Of a stretch of 64,000 bases of DNA, positions 23,697-35,687 are shown piece by piece; the stretch's first letter is position 1, and each line of letters opens with the position of its first letter. A program made the position numbers and the translations under genes. The stretch is from Sipunculus nudus (Eukaryota; Annelida; Sipuncula; Golfingiida; Sipunculidae): assembly GCA_026874595.1 (NCBI GenBank), contig CM049313.1, positions 27,092,008-27,156,007 on the forward strand. Reading direction: 5' to 3'. The notes beneath the pieces were generated by a model. It was not told where the DNA came from, did no database searches, and saw only the letters and a program-made list of their open reading frames with translations.

Positions 23697-25574
23697 TAAA
23701 CAAGGGACCTATGGGTCACTGTGCTCAGCTGACGTTAACCTTGAAGGTAAAAATCTAAAATAATATCAAATGGAGATAAAGTGTAAGAGGTAGAGGTAAT
23801 AAAGGCCATGGTTGGTTTATATGATTGGTTTGTATTGATGAGCAAGAAATTGTTGCAAAAATATTTTGTGACCTGACCATGTGTTTCCTAATGTTGAAAC
23901 TAAAGCATGTGAGCAGTTTGTGAACAAATGATCTGTACTATTACAATGATCATTTGTTGGCTTTTCGATTAACTGTTGACATTTCAGTAGTTTACACATT
24001 TTTTCAATTGAATTTATTTTTTTTTTATAATATATATTATGAAATATATATGTATTTTTTTATGAAATATATACAGTTGAAATATAGCTAATTAACAACA
24101 TAAAACAGGGCAAACAAAGCCTGATCTCAAATTCTGCTGAGGCAGGAAAATAATGAACAAATGTTTGTATTAAATCCTCATTTTTTTATCACATCAATTA
24201 TTTTCTAATTTAAGTTTATATTTCTATACATTTCCAATTTAACATATATATCTGAATATAAAAGTTGATTCATAATTCTCAATTGCATCATCATAAATCT
24301 CAATCTTGTCAGATAACACCACATCATGCATACAAATGTTTATTTATTTTTTTTACCACAAAAATATATCTTTTAAATCTGCAAAACAATAAATATCTAA
24401 AAATAATACTTGATTTAGATTTCACAATTTTTAATTGTGTCTTTATTTATCCATATTGTGCTTCATATTTTATAATAATTTAAGCATACTGATGGGTTCA
24501 ATTATATTTGTTAAAATCATTTAAAAGAAAATAGATTTCTTTAAAAATGCTACATTACACAACATTGCATCTTCTGGATTACACCTTGAATTATTTTTTC
24601 AAGGAAAATTTTTGCATATCGGAGTGGAAAAAGCATTACAATTAAGGAGATACAGTGAAAACAATAACAATTACTGCATAACACTTGGTGGGTTGAGTTT
24701 GCAGGGGGGGGGGGTGATTGGGGTGGTGATATGAGAATAACTGTACACCTGTCACAGCAGGGGACCTCCCCCAGTGACTGTAACAAATCAGAAACCCTGG
24801 CATAGCTGACTTCCAGTGACCTGGAGTGGGACCCTGCATCTGTAATCAAAGCAAGTGACTACAGAACAAAAAATCAATAACTAGCTTAATTTTCAAGCTT
24901 TTATTTTCAAATTTCAGATTTAGACAAACTAAATATTTATGTTTACATGCTGTGAAAATTAAATCAATGGTGCTTACAGGAAAAAAACGTGCCATGGTCA
25001 AAGTTGGGGAAAATTTAAGGTACTGATTTTTTTTCATGCTAATAACTTAAAAAATTTACAAAATTCAGATCTAATTTTGGGTAAACAATTGAATCTTAAT
25101 TAAAAATAGTTATATACTTGAGAAAATAGACTCTAGTTTCAAAATTTTTCATGTTAAATGAGTTATTATTTTTCCTGATTTTGTAAAAAGTCCATTATGT
25201 TTGGGCCCATAACTTAAAGAATTTATACTTTACAGACTTAATTTCGGGCAAATACATAGGAACTATATAGAGGAATATTTATGGTAAATATGAGGAAAAA
25301 CAGATGAGTGGTTTTGATATTAAGCAGTCCTGAAGTGTGAAAAAAGGATTTTAATTAAAAAAATGAGGTTTTTCCTTAATTTCTCATAGGAACGAAGTCG
25401 CAAAGACCCAGTTTTCGGCTTGGTAGGAGATCTTGGGGACATCTAACATTATGCTGAATTTTGGATTCCTAGGTCTTACGGTTTCAAAACGTGCCACATC
25501 TACGGACAGACGGACGGACGACGGACAATGGACCACGACTATAGCTCAGATGACTTATAGTCAGCTGAGCTAAA
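23697..25574 (-). mobile_element. Helitron-like element, family B variant, minus strand
   Basis: Read on the minus strand it starts TTTTTAGCTCAGCTGACTAT with a GTCCGTCGTCCGTCC tract. It ends with CAGCTGAGCACAGTGACC, a slightly decayed palindrome and CCTTGTTT at 23697. Internal sequence matches 8711-9600 and 11400-11747, including the region around 24690-24850. At about 1.88 kb it looks near complete and gives a usable length for this family. Confidence 0.72.
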
Positions 25575-25892
25575 AATCAAGAAATATATTTACTCCCTTA
25601 ACAAGAGGATTGCTGAGGCTAGAGATTTTATGTCAGGGATGTAATATTATTTAATCAAGATTCAATTGAATACCCACAATTAGTTCTGAATTTTTTAAAT
25701 TTTATAAGTTATTAGTATAAATATAAAATTAGTACCTTAAATTTTGCCCAACTTTGACCATGGCACGTTTTCTGAGAGCACTGTTGATATAATTTTCATA
25801 TCATGCACACATAAGGATTTCAGCTTTGTAGTTTAGAAAGCTGAAAGAAATTGGCCAAAAATTGTAGCTTTTATTAATGTTTTTATGAGACC

Positions 25893-26045
25893 ATGTCAGA
25901 CCCAGGCTCTACCCAGCCCCTCTTCAGTCACCTGTATGTTGACCTTTCAGCAAATTATGCACGCTTGAGGCGAGGCATACACTGGGGCATCCAGGCAGCT
26001 AATGCCCAGCCAGAGTTGATCCAGGTGTCCAACCCAACTCATCTA
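25893..26045 (+). pseudogene. unidentified exon-like coding fragment inside a Helitron-like region
   Basis: An open plus frame encodes SHLYVDLSANYARLRRGIHW and continues with GIQAANAQPELIQVSNPTHL. Its composition is protein-like, unlike the surrounding AT-rich repeat translations. A candidate acceptor CCCCTCTTCAG precedes the SHLY codons, and a candidate donor (CAG before GTGTCC) lies at about 26020. I do not recognise the family. It may be a captured host gene fragment, an intron-nested gene exon, or part of an unknown mobile element. It lies between sequence related to family B on the left and the family F start on the right. Confidence 0.35.
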
Positions 26046-28429
26046 GTAGTTGTTTTGAAAAACAACATAACAATAAACAATAAATTAATAATTTTTTATT
26101 GGTTTTTAATAACAGATTAAAAAAAATTAATAGAAAAGGAATTTGTAGGTTGATGAGTAACAGAAAATTAACTTGCAGTTACTGATGATGTAAGAATCTT
26201 GTATGGATTGATAGAATGTCAATGTCAGTGTTATTCCAATAACACCATGCAGTCACCTATGGTATTTTACAGTTCAATTTTAATGATAAAAAAATAAATC
26301 ATATTATTCATTACTAATCATTAGGGATCATATGAAGGAAATTAATGATAGACAAAGATGCAGGTGATAATATTAATCTAGATTCCTACTGTGTTAATGT
26401 GTAGATTGATGTGAAAGTAGTCCAAAGTGAATATATTACATTTATTTTTTTAAATATAAATAAAAGCCATAAAACCAGGTACTTATGATCATTATTTAAA
26501 TGTGTGAATTTTGTATATTCTGGATTCTCAACATCATTGTTTGGCTAAAACTGAATAAATATTAGACATGGTGTGAATGCTTTGCAAATGTATTTGAATA
26601 CAAATATGAATATTTACTGCATTAAAAAATTTTATTACATAAGAATGGAAATTCAGGTAAAAATGAATGTATTTGAATACCAGTGCAGATACTTTCAAAA
26701 TATATTCATGAATGCATTCACGAATATATTCTATAATATTATTTTAATTTTCATTTCTGTTATATTTTATTTTAAAAAATAACATGATTTTCTTCTTATT
26801 TTTGTTTAATAAAAATTATATTGGCACAATATTTGTTATTAAATTTTAATAAATTGTTAAACTCTTTTATTGTTTCCCCAGACAAAGTCGGGGGATACTA
26901 TGTCTTCATACCGGTCCCGCCGCCGTCGCATATAAATCTTGTTGGCGCGATAACTCACAAAATATTTTTTAGGATCTTAACCAAACTTGGTATATGTATA
27001 GATATGGGTGAGAGGACGATAACAATATAAAATGAGGTCATGACCTTTACTAGGAGAGTGTCTTTGACCTTAAATAGGTCCAAATATCTTAAATATCTCA
27101 AGAAATCTTGCATGGATTGATACCAAAATCAAGTTGATCGAAGATCATGGATAGGGTTGTCATGTTCCATAAACTGGTGGCGCCACCTATTATTCTTTAA
27201 TTGTTTTCTTGCCTTTTAATACCCCCAAAATTGCCACTTGACAGTACTGTGAGCATTATAAGTCAAAAACTAATGGACAGATTTCTTTTATATTATGCAT
27301 ATACATTGTTGCCTGGGGACTCGCCCGGACATCATAAGATGACGCCACGAAGTGATGTAACCACCCCCCGTTTCCACGTTTATTGATCCACCCCGCTATC
27401 AGTGACTACTGACGCGCTTTGAGAAGCATAAACACTATTCTGGGACCACTCAGTACTGGTTTTGCAGAACTAACGGCGCTATTGTTTCTCTCAGGCAAAA
27501 CCACAAACTTCTGCGGTCTCCACCTATTGTTGGAAGCCTATAAAACGAACTCGCCTGCAGTACGAAGTGGGACTATCGATTTTGCTACGCCACGTTACGG
27601 TTTTCCCCGGGGACCGTGACCGTGGGCTTTTGGTCCCCAAGCCCACGGGATGCCATGAACTTTATTATGAAGGAAGAGGAGAGACTTTATTATGGTGCCA
27701 CATGGATTAATACAGGACTTCAGTTGTGTGTGTGCCCGAACTTTGTGTTGAGATGGACCTCAGTTTCTCATATACCGGATTCGGTTAAGTATTTCGTTGC
27801 AGTTTGTTATTTAGAGACTCAGTTTTTCTTCAGAGACTTTGTTACAAATTGCGTTATGAATTGACTTTTATATTCATAGTGGCTATTTTGCCGGTACAGG
27901 CAAAATAGCCCAGCAGCTATTTTGCCTGTGCAGGCAAAATAGCCTAATACATAAAAATGTCTATTTTGCCGGCACAATAAAGACACCCACTATAACTTTT
28001 TGTCATACATTTAAAAGCTTACATGGGGCAACTCATTTAATTAGAGGAGTTGTTTAAGCAAGTGTGAGTTTGTGCTATTATTGTAACATCAGAAAAGGGA
28101 GTACTGACTTAATTAGGTGCGTTGTTTGAGTTTGTGTCATAGTGGTCACACCTTCAAAGAGGTCCCTGTGGTCACAGGATGCAGGAGAAATGCTGTGAAA
28201 AACAGCAACAAGTTTGTTTGTGTTTGTTTGTGTCACAACTGCACAGTTTACACAGAACTTGATTAGTTGTGGAAATCCTGTCAGTTTGTTTGTGGCACAA
28301 CTTCAAAGCTTTCAAAGGAAGTTTAAAGAGTTATAAGTGACAATATGTCTCCCTTACTGTCCTTTGAACTACACTTATATATAGGTTGCAAAATGCATTC
28401 AGAAGTGTTACTGATGTATTACAGCAAAC

Positions 28430-31242
28430 ATGATAAGCCAAGGAGACTTGTTTCCTTCATGGGAAGAATTTGAAAAACAACTTGTATCTTTTCAAAAGAC
28501 CCACTTCATAGACCTTTGGCGCCGTGATTCCAGAACAATTGCAACTGCACAAAAGAGACCTCCAAAACGTGTCTTCAATCAGGGAATTAAATTCACAGAA
28601 GTCATCTACAACTGCAAACATGGTGGGAGGGCTTATCGAAGTAAGTCCCATGGGGAAAGACCAAATCAACATACACAGAAGATGAACTGCCCATCAGTTT
28701 AAAGTTGAAAGCTACAAAGGATGGACAGTATCTTCAAGTGACAGATTTCAAAAATGAACATAATCATGATGTCAGTGAATGTCTATACAAACTCATGCAA
28801 GCTCAGAGAAGGTTAAATGACACTGAAAGGTCCGAGGTAACAGAGATGCTAAAAGTCAGGGCAAACAGAAAGATAGTACAGCAACATTTTCGAGAGAAAA
28901 CTGGAAAAAACATCTTGCTTAAAGATATCCATAATATTGGAACTTCTTATAAGCAAACTAGGAGGTCAACCACTCCAGAACTGCAGCAGATCAACTCATA
29001 CCTGTCAGGCATACCTGGACTTGAAACTGAATTTATCATCAATGAAGAGGACATACTGCAAGGGCTTTTTCTGCACGATGAGAATATGAAGAAAACGTTT
29101 GATAAATATCCAGAAGTAATTCTGATTGATTTCACTCACAAAACCAATATCCTTGGGTTCTCCTTTTTTGTGATACTGGTGGTGGATGGTAATGGAGAGA
29201 GTCAAGTTGCTTGCACTTTCTTAGTCATTAATGATCAGGCTCCATTGCTGAAGAAGATGGTTCAGTTGTTCAAACATAGCAACCCCAGATGGACTGATGT
29301 TAAAGTCATTATTACTGACAAGGATATGACAGAACGCATGGTCTTCAAAGAAGAGATATCACAAGCAGAAATGCAGATCTGTCTGTTTCATGTGTTACGT
29401 ACTTTCCGGCGAGAAATAACAACTGAGAAAATGGGGATCAGTGGGGGACAGAAATCAACAGTCTTAGAAATCATACAGAAGATGACTTACGCAGAAAATG
29501 AGGAGTCCTACAACCGGAGTGTACAGCAGCTTCATGACACTGGCATTGCCAGTGTTCTCAGGTACTTTCAGACCAATTGGGAGCCTATTAAGAAGGAATG
29601 GGTTGAATGCTTCAAGCAACAAGAAATGAACCTGTGTGTTCGCACAAACAACAAACTAGAGAACTTTTTCCAGAAATTAAAGTCAGTCACAACCCCTGAG
29701 ATGTGTCTCAAAGATTTCTTAGCATCATTCTTTCAACTGCTGACAACTCTGAGGACAGAACGAGATCATCGAGCTCTGGTGATGTTTCAGAAAGTACCAA
29801 GTGTACCATTCATTGAGGGAAGTGTCCAGCACCAGTTCCACCAACTTGTTACTCCACACGCATTCATAATCATCACAGTGCAGATAAAGCTGGCCACCAA
29901 AGTTCACCTGACTGAAGATCCCAGTGGGGTCTTCAAAGCTGCCACAACACAAGGTATGTTAAGCATTACTCCAGATTCATGCACATGTTCTTTCATCAAG
30001 TGTCATGACCTGCCATGTCGTCACATCTTTGCTGTTAGGTCAGCTAAGGATATGGATCTGTATTGCCCCGACCTTTGTCATGTGAGATATACACGGGAGT
30101 ATTACAGGCAGGGACACAGGCTGTACCAAAGTACATCTCATCCTACCTCACGCCAGGTTTCTGCAATATCAGTTCAACTGATCCCTACACGACGTGTGCT
30201 TTCAGAGGTGGAGAAGTCCCGCAAAGCGTCAACAGTCACACAAAATCTAGCGCAACTAGCTGCAAGTGAAGGAATGCGTGACCTAACCAGAAACTGGAAT
30301 TATTGCAGAAATTAGCATCTTTCTGGCAAGCAGGAAAAGATGCGATAGTGATTGAAGTAATCACCAGTGATGCTCAAACCATCTCAGAGTCAAGCACCCC
30401 ACCAACCATCAGAGACCTGAATGTCCAGTCAGAAATACCAGATGTCAGTTCAAGTATCCCATCGGCCACTACACTTACAAAAGAAAGCTATGAGGCACCC
30501 ATCTTGGAACTCAGTCAACCACCAAACTCTACAGAGACAAGCATCTCCCGTACAAGTAGTCCATCTGACAACGGTATATCAGATATCAGCCCAAGCAAAC
30601 AGTCCACCTCAGAACGCAGAAACCTACCACATCTCATGAACCAACCAGCTTGTACCTGAAGATCCTGTTTCATCGGTTTCAACACTATCACAAACAAGTG
30701 ATTCATCACCACAGACTTCGCTAGATGACATTATTCTGCCAGCCCGAAGTAGGAAACGTGGACGCCCTAAGGGCAGTCAGACCAATGCCATAGGGTTACC
30801 TAAGGCAAAAAGGTCCCGTCTGAACAAGCCGGTCCCCTTCATAAAGAAGTCAACAGAAGAACGTGCTCACCAGATGTTGGCCTGGTTTACAGAGCAAGAT
30901 TCGACTATACTTGCCAAGAAGGGATCAGTATTAACTGAAAAATGTGTTGAACAAAATCCCCGTTTGATTCCTTCTGCATGCCTGGATGAAAACGTCAGTT
31001 TAAATCTGATTCAGAAATACTTTGATGATGATGGCTGGAATGCTGTGCAACATGTCTACCAGGAGAGGACGCAGATGTCTCCGCTGTATATTTGCCAGGT
31101 ATGTGAAGGGGATGCAGAAACATCAACAACAGCAACAGGTTCCATTGTATGTGATTCCTGCCTTGAGTGGCAGCATCTTAACTGCATTGGTAAGAAAACT
31201 GCACCAAAAACAAGATTTTGGTATTGCAACAACTGCAGATAA
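28430..31242 (+). pseudogene. MULE transposase (ZSWIM1/3-like) with SWIM, AT-hook and PHD finger, frameshifted
   Basis: The protein would cut and insert the MULE at its inverted ends. 28430-28689 encodes a FAR1/WRKY-GCM1-like N-terminus; it shifts frame by one base near 28690 and continues as 536 codons to 30315. In that part the catalytic triad is D142 (ILIDFTH), D205 (IITDKD) and E319 (NNKLENFF). A SWIM finger CTCSFIKCHDLPCRH lies near residues 425-440. A second shift near 30300 leads to a Ser/Thr/Pro-rich stretch, and a third near 30655 to an AT-hook RKRGRPKGS (about 30751) and a C4HC3 PHD finger at 31093-31239. Only three breaks suggest a recent loss, or base errors in the assembly. Similarity to vertebrate ZSWIM1/3 is from memory of the family. 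Confidence 0.88.
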
Positions 31243-31249
31243 TGTATAG

Positions 31250-31690
31250 AACCTGCATTTTAGTTTGGTTATATATAGTTTATATGTATATATGTTTGTA
31301 TATTCTCAAATTCAATAAATTGTTTACACACTTATTACCTCTGGTGTTTTTATGCATAGTCTACAATATAGTTTATGGTGTGAATTACAAGCTATATAGC
31401 CTACCAAGCTATAGTTATGTATAGTCTTTTTGTATATATGTTTGTGTATTCTCAAATGCAATAAAATTATAACACAATTTTAACCTCTGGTGTGTTTATG
31501 CATAGTCTACAATATAGTTTTTGGTGTGCATTACAATCTATAGAGCCTACAAAGCTGTGGTTATGTATAGTCCATATGTATATATGTTTGTGTATTCTCA
31601 AATGCAATAAAATGATTATACACTTATTACCTATTGTTTTTATACATAGTATACAACATAGCTCCCTGACACAAACAACCAACCTGATTA
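31250..31690 (+). repeat. 145-bp tandem repeat in the MULE 3' region, about 2.8 units
   Basis: CATAGTCTACAATATAG-type sequence recurs at 31355, 31501 and 31645. Each unit has GTATATATGTTTGTRTATTC and CAATAAA. The array lies between the transposase stop and the right inverted repeat. The repeated AATAAA motifs could act as polyadenylation signals. Confidence 0.8.
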
Positions 31691-32238
31691 AGTCAGTACA
31701 CCCTTTTATGATTTAACCATAATAACTCATAATTGCTTATACAACTCTTCTAATTAAAGAGTGGCCCCATGTAAGCTTTTATATTTATGACAAATTCAAA
31801 GTTATAGTGGGTGTCTTTATTGTGCCGGCAAAATAGACATTTGTATGTATGAGGCTATTTTACCTGTACCGGCAAAATAGCCACCTGAGTTATTTTGCCT
31901 GTACCGGCAAAATAGCCTAATGTGCTCGAATGTAAATATTGTAACATATTAATATAAAGCACTGTTTTTGCACCCATATTTTGGTTACGTATTCATTTGA
32001 AGAGAACGTGTCTGAGCATTTGTGATACGGTTCGGCCTGAGTTGTTTGTTTGGTATGAAAAGGGACCGTAACAACATAGATATGGGTCATGGAATGATGT
32101 TTATTTAAATTGGGGTCATGACTTTTCCTATGCATCTGAATTCAAGATTGGATCCTATTCTTTCAGGCTGGGAGGAGGGGGGGGGGAGGTTAATTGTCTG
32201 AGGATACTATGGCACCTGCGGTGCTTAGAAATATCTAA

Positions 32239-32493
32239 TTATATGTGCTGCTTATAAGTTATCTGGCCAAGTCAAAATCTGTGTGACAATAGCACTCCAT
32301 TTGTTAATAAAATAAATGAAATCAATCCTCTTCCCTGTCTCCAAAGATACTATAAAAATCATACATAAGCTAAACACCAACAACTCATAATAAAGCTTAT
32401 ATTTATTACCACACAAAACCATGTGCCTCATTCCCAAATCATAATTTTTATCATATATTACAGTAGAGCTCAGTGACCCATGGGTCCCTTGTT
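32239..32493 (+). mobile_element. 3' end of a Helitron-like element (family B variant)
   Basis: This stretch aligns with 7840-8098 and ends with GAGCTCAGTGACCCATGGG, TCCC and TTGTTT. It follows directly on the family F end, so family F had inserted into this element. The next base begins a retroelement gag fragment on the other strand. Confidence 0.6.
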
Positions 32494-32862
32494 TGATGTT
32501 TCAACTTCACTCTCTTCAATTAAACCTTTGTTAACTAGATCTTGCATGATTTTAGCAGTGATATCAGGCTTTCTCAAAACTTTTTTCACACTTAGCCCCA
32601 AGTGTTGTCCCAAACGTTACAACTGTTCCTTTGTCAACTGTTCGAGTTGCTCAGGGTCATGATCGTCAACAAATGTCTCAGGTTTGTAATCTGCCATGTT
32701 AAGATGTTAAAACAATAAAAAAAACACTGAGATAATCCTGTAAACGATGTATTGTAAACAGTATGTAATCTTGTAAACAATGTATGATAAAACAATGTGT
32801 CTAGATCAAGGCCTAATAAATTTTCAAAACTATTAAGCCTCCCAGACGAGCCCCTGATTTTA
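32494..32862 (-). pseudogene. 5' fragment of an LTR-retrotransposon gag with leader and primer-binding site
   Basis: On the minus strand an ATG at about 32697 opens MADYKPETFVDDHDPEQLEQ, followed by an in-frame TAA near 32620. The frame then continues through KKVLRKPDITAKIMQDLVNK. The pattern resembles small SAP-like Gag starts of mollusc gypsy elements, which is inference. The leader at about 32840-32860 reads GGGGCTCGTCTGGGA, close to a tRNA-Pro primer site. The gene is cut off at 32494 by the Helitron-like end. Confidence 0.6.
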
Positions 32863-35687
32863 TGTTACGGAACCTAATACCGTATTTGACGTAATAAGCG
32901 CCCCGGGTGCTCTCAAAATTAAATTTTTCCATTTTTTTTTATACCCTGATAAGCGCCCCCTCCCCCCAACATCTGCCAACTTCCAAAGTGCATTACGATC
33001 CTCCAATTTAACACTGCGGCTTGTGTACACGTGTTTGACTTCACAGCACATTCAGGACAATTCAGAAAAAAACAATGATCATTTACCAATGGTTGTGTAA
33101 TCCAAGTGATACTGATTTGCAGACGATTTTATTTTGTGTTGCATGAGAGAATTGTCTGAAGGACTACAGTTCGAGATTTCCTTTGCAGGTAAAGAGGAAA
33201 AATAAGGATGGTAATAAATGAACGCTTTTATAAAAGTCAACGCCTAATAAGGTAGCAGAATATATAAAATGTTCATATAAAAATATGTAAAACAGTATTT
33301 ATTTGAATGATGAAAAAAAATAATACGGAACATCGGTACCCAGATTATGTCAGTCACCTTGCGCAAATACCTTTGACAGCTGAGCCGATTAATGACATGA
33401 AATGGCATCTTTTTTGTCTTTCATTGTGATTGATATTACTTGCAAAAGTTTAGAAAAAAACTGAAATACTGGCCCTCAGACTCAAGCGTATTATATTTAC
33501 TTCAGTGCGTATACGAACCAAATCCGGGGTTTTGTTTTAAAATTGTTAGGAAATTTGTCATATTTATATCCCGCGGAAACACGGTCCCTTTCTTGAACTT
33601 TGTTGACCCGTTATAATACATTCATTTCTCGACGTAGCTTGACAAACATTGTCACCTGAGGAAAGGCTTCATATTTATAATTATAATGCGCTACTGGGTG
33701 TCTTGTAATTGAAGTGCCATGAGCGAGTCTCCGTGTATGTCAGTGTGCAAGCCAGCTGACAGCGTCCGCATTCACTGGACTCGTGAACATTTTACGCAGT
33801 AAATACGGCACCATATGAAAAAATCATCCTTGTTTTAACATGCATATTACGTGCTACTGGATGGCACTTGGTTAGGCAAGTTTCCAGCATCCCTTGCGCG
33901 AGCGCTGTATACACACAGATTAACCCAGGGCACTGGGATCTTGAGTACACGGGTAAGCTCTGCACGCTGTCAGCGGAATCGACAATTATATCATTGTGTT
34001 ATATTTTTTGGCAAAAAATACATTAAAAATATATATTATTAGGATTGGAATTCCGTTTTGGTCTGTCAATTCCGCAATTCCGTCCGCGGTCGCGTAAATT
34101 CACTGGCTCTACTGTCAGAAGGGCTTTCATATATTGATTCAGTTAAAATCCCTGTGTCAGTGCGGCAAGGGCAAACCTTTTCTTACCAATTATTTAATTA
34201 TGTGCACATGGAAATCTGATGTATAAACGATAAATTCAAACAAAAACAAAGCATTGTAATGTTCTTTATTGAGTGTATATTACCACCATACTGACATGAT
34301 CACTGATATTCACGGCGTCAAGTCCGGCCGACGTTATAATTCAAATTGCCGTAAATTATCCTTGGCGGCCCTGATGACGCTGAGAAACTTGTACCAGTGT
34401 ATGAAACGAACGCCCATCTTTGCAAATATTTTAGGATAACATTTATCGTCCTGTACACGAGCAAATACGGTAAGTAATATATATTTCATTGCATAATACA
34501 TCCACATACGTACCTGAATTCAGGTCACCCGATCAGCATGGCCACCTGCAGGGTCTGCCTTCACGGACACCGTCATTTAGTGTTATCTATGATACACTTG
34601 ACCATTGATTCTGTTATGTGTAACTAATATTATTATTATAGGAGATGATAAAGCTTAACGGAGATTGAATAAAAACTGGTGGTAACTTTTAAGCTTGGCG
34701 GGGAGAAATGAAAGCATTACGTTGTCATGTGTTATATTTGCTAGGGAGAAAAAGTGAGATTAGGATGGCTCATCCTTTAGTTTCATAAAGTGATCTCCCA
34801 AATCCGGTGGGGGGGGGGGGGGGGGCGCTTATTACGGGAGGGGCGTTTATTACGTCGGTACGGTATCAACATATGCGTGATGAACACAAATTTTGTCAAG
34901 GAGATAAAAAAAAAATTCAGATTCTGTGACACTGGGCACCGTGAAATGTCTAGAGGAATGAATAAAGAAGTCGGAGGTTTTTTTGTTACCAAATAACTAT
35001 AATTTATTCTTAAAACAACCCTTACATTACAAAACACTAAAGCAATACAATATCACAGTAACATAAACAAAGTGCACAGTACCTTGATACCACCACTGTC
35101 ACAACGATAAATCTGTTTAAATGTATATGCCAGATGAAAAGTCCACACAAGACCAATCGGAGAATAACAGTCCAATGTAAAGCTCTTGTAACAATCCAGA
35201 AAGTAAACTTGAGGCAGGGAACATTTAATTGTATAGAGATAGTAATAGTAGAATCCCTGAAATTACTGGATAATCAGACAGGTCCCACAAACTGACATAA
35301 ACACATCTGTGTCTGCTGGAATATTCTCTCACCTCTCTCCAAGCTCTAAAACACCGCCCCCTATTTATAACTTTTCACCCAAAGCTGAAAATTTTCCACT
35401 TCTCGAACAGTCTAAAGAATCAAACACAACACACAGTAAACACACTTTACAGGAATCATCTAGAAAAATGAATGCTGTGTCTCAACATATCAGGGTCCAC
35501 ATGTGAGCTCGCCCCAGCTCGGCCAGGTGAAAAAAAGCCCCAAGCTAGCATGACCATGAGAGTTCAACCAGTACGGATTAAACTTAGAATGCAATATGCG
35601 GCCAGACAACATGAGTTATGCCCATGTCACACAACAAAAAAGACATCTGTAAGACCTGTGCACACAATAAAAAGGGCACATGTAACA
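32863..35687 (-). repeat. 5' LTR of the gag fragment, split by a DNA transposon
   Basis: On the minus strand it starts TGTTACATGTGCCC at 35687 and ends GGTTCCGTAACA at 32863. It aligns over long stretches with the solo LTR at 10061-10949, for example around 34960-35040 against 10770-10870. It is interrupted by the element at 32877-34866. Its right side joins family A body sequence at 35688. Confidence 0.75.
32877..34866. mobile_element. non-autonomous DNA transposon with inverted ends, probable TA target
   Basis: The left end reads ATACCGTATTTGACGTAATA then AGCGCC. The right end, inverted, reads ATACCGTACCGACGTAATAA then ACGCCCC. Removing it rejoins the LTR around CCTA and CAAC, as in the uninterrupted copy at about 10930. 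The TA beside each end may be the target duplication. The 1990-bp interior shows no transposase. A run of about 18 G lies at 34808-34825. The superfamily cannot be assigned. Confidence 0.7.

Larger units (their letters stand above)
23526..26872 (+). mobile_element. family B variant body, split by an inverted copy of a related element
   Basis: 23526-23696 and 25575-25860 align with consecutive parts of 8930-9370 in the other copy, so they were once joined. The break is filled by the minus-strand element at 23697-25574. Beyond about 25870 the sequence departs from the other copy and is AT-rich apart from the coding-like stretch at 25893-26040. The 3' end of this or a related element is at 32239-32493. 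Confidence 0.55.
27881..31917 (+). mobile_element. Mutator-like (MULE) DNA transposon with hairpin-bearing inverted ends
   Basis: The ends at 27881-28062 and 31737-31917 are inverted repeats of about 180 bp that stay similar through GTCTATTTTGCCGGCACAAT and the AAAGACACCCACTATAAC block. Each end begins with GGCTATTTTGCC, six bases, then GGCAAAATAGCC or a close variant. The tip is thus a palindrome in its own right. The enclosed sequence carries the transposase remnant at 28430-31242. I could not see a convincing 8-11 bp target duplication. It is the youngest layer in this stack. Confidence 0.88.
27307..32073 (+). repeat. solo LTR inserted in family F, itself split by the MULE
   Basis: The ends are TGTTGCC and CCGTAACA, flanked on both sides by ACAT (27303-27306 and 32074-32077). 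That is a 4-bp target duplication that closes the family F sequence. After removing the MULE the LTR is about 720 bp. It has a TATA-like CCTATAAAACG at about 27537 and AATATAAAG near 31949. No internal retrotransposon region is present. Confidence 0.65.
26873..32238 (+). mobile_element. Helitron-like element, family F, copy 1, split by an LTR and MULE
   Basis: It starts TTCCCCAGACAAAGTCGGGG and ends with GTCTGAGGATAC, the decayed hairpin GGCACCTGCGGTGC and ATATCTAA. It aligns with copy 2 (56871-59610) at 26873-27306. It aligns again from 32078, where AGATATGGGTCATGG continues the sequence that breaks off at ATGCATATACAT. The internal gap is therefore an insertion. No coding sequence belongs to family F itself. 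Confidence 0.75.

Noticed and set aside
27870-31930. An 8-11 bp target duplication for the MULE.
   Set aside because: The flanks TATTCATAGT and TAATGTGCTCG do not match convincingly, so none is claimed.
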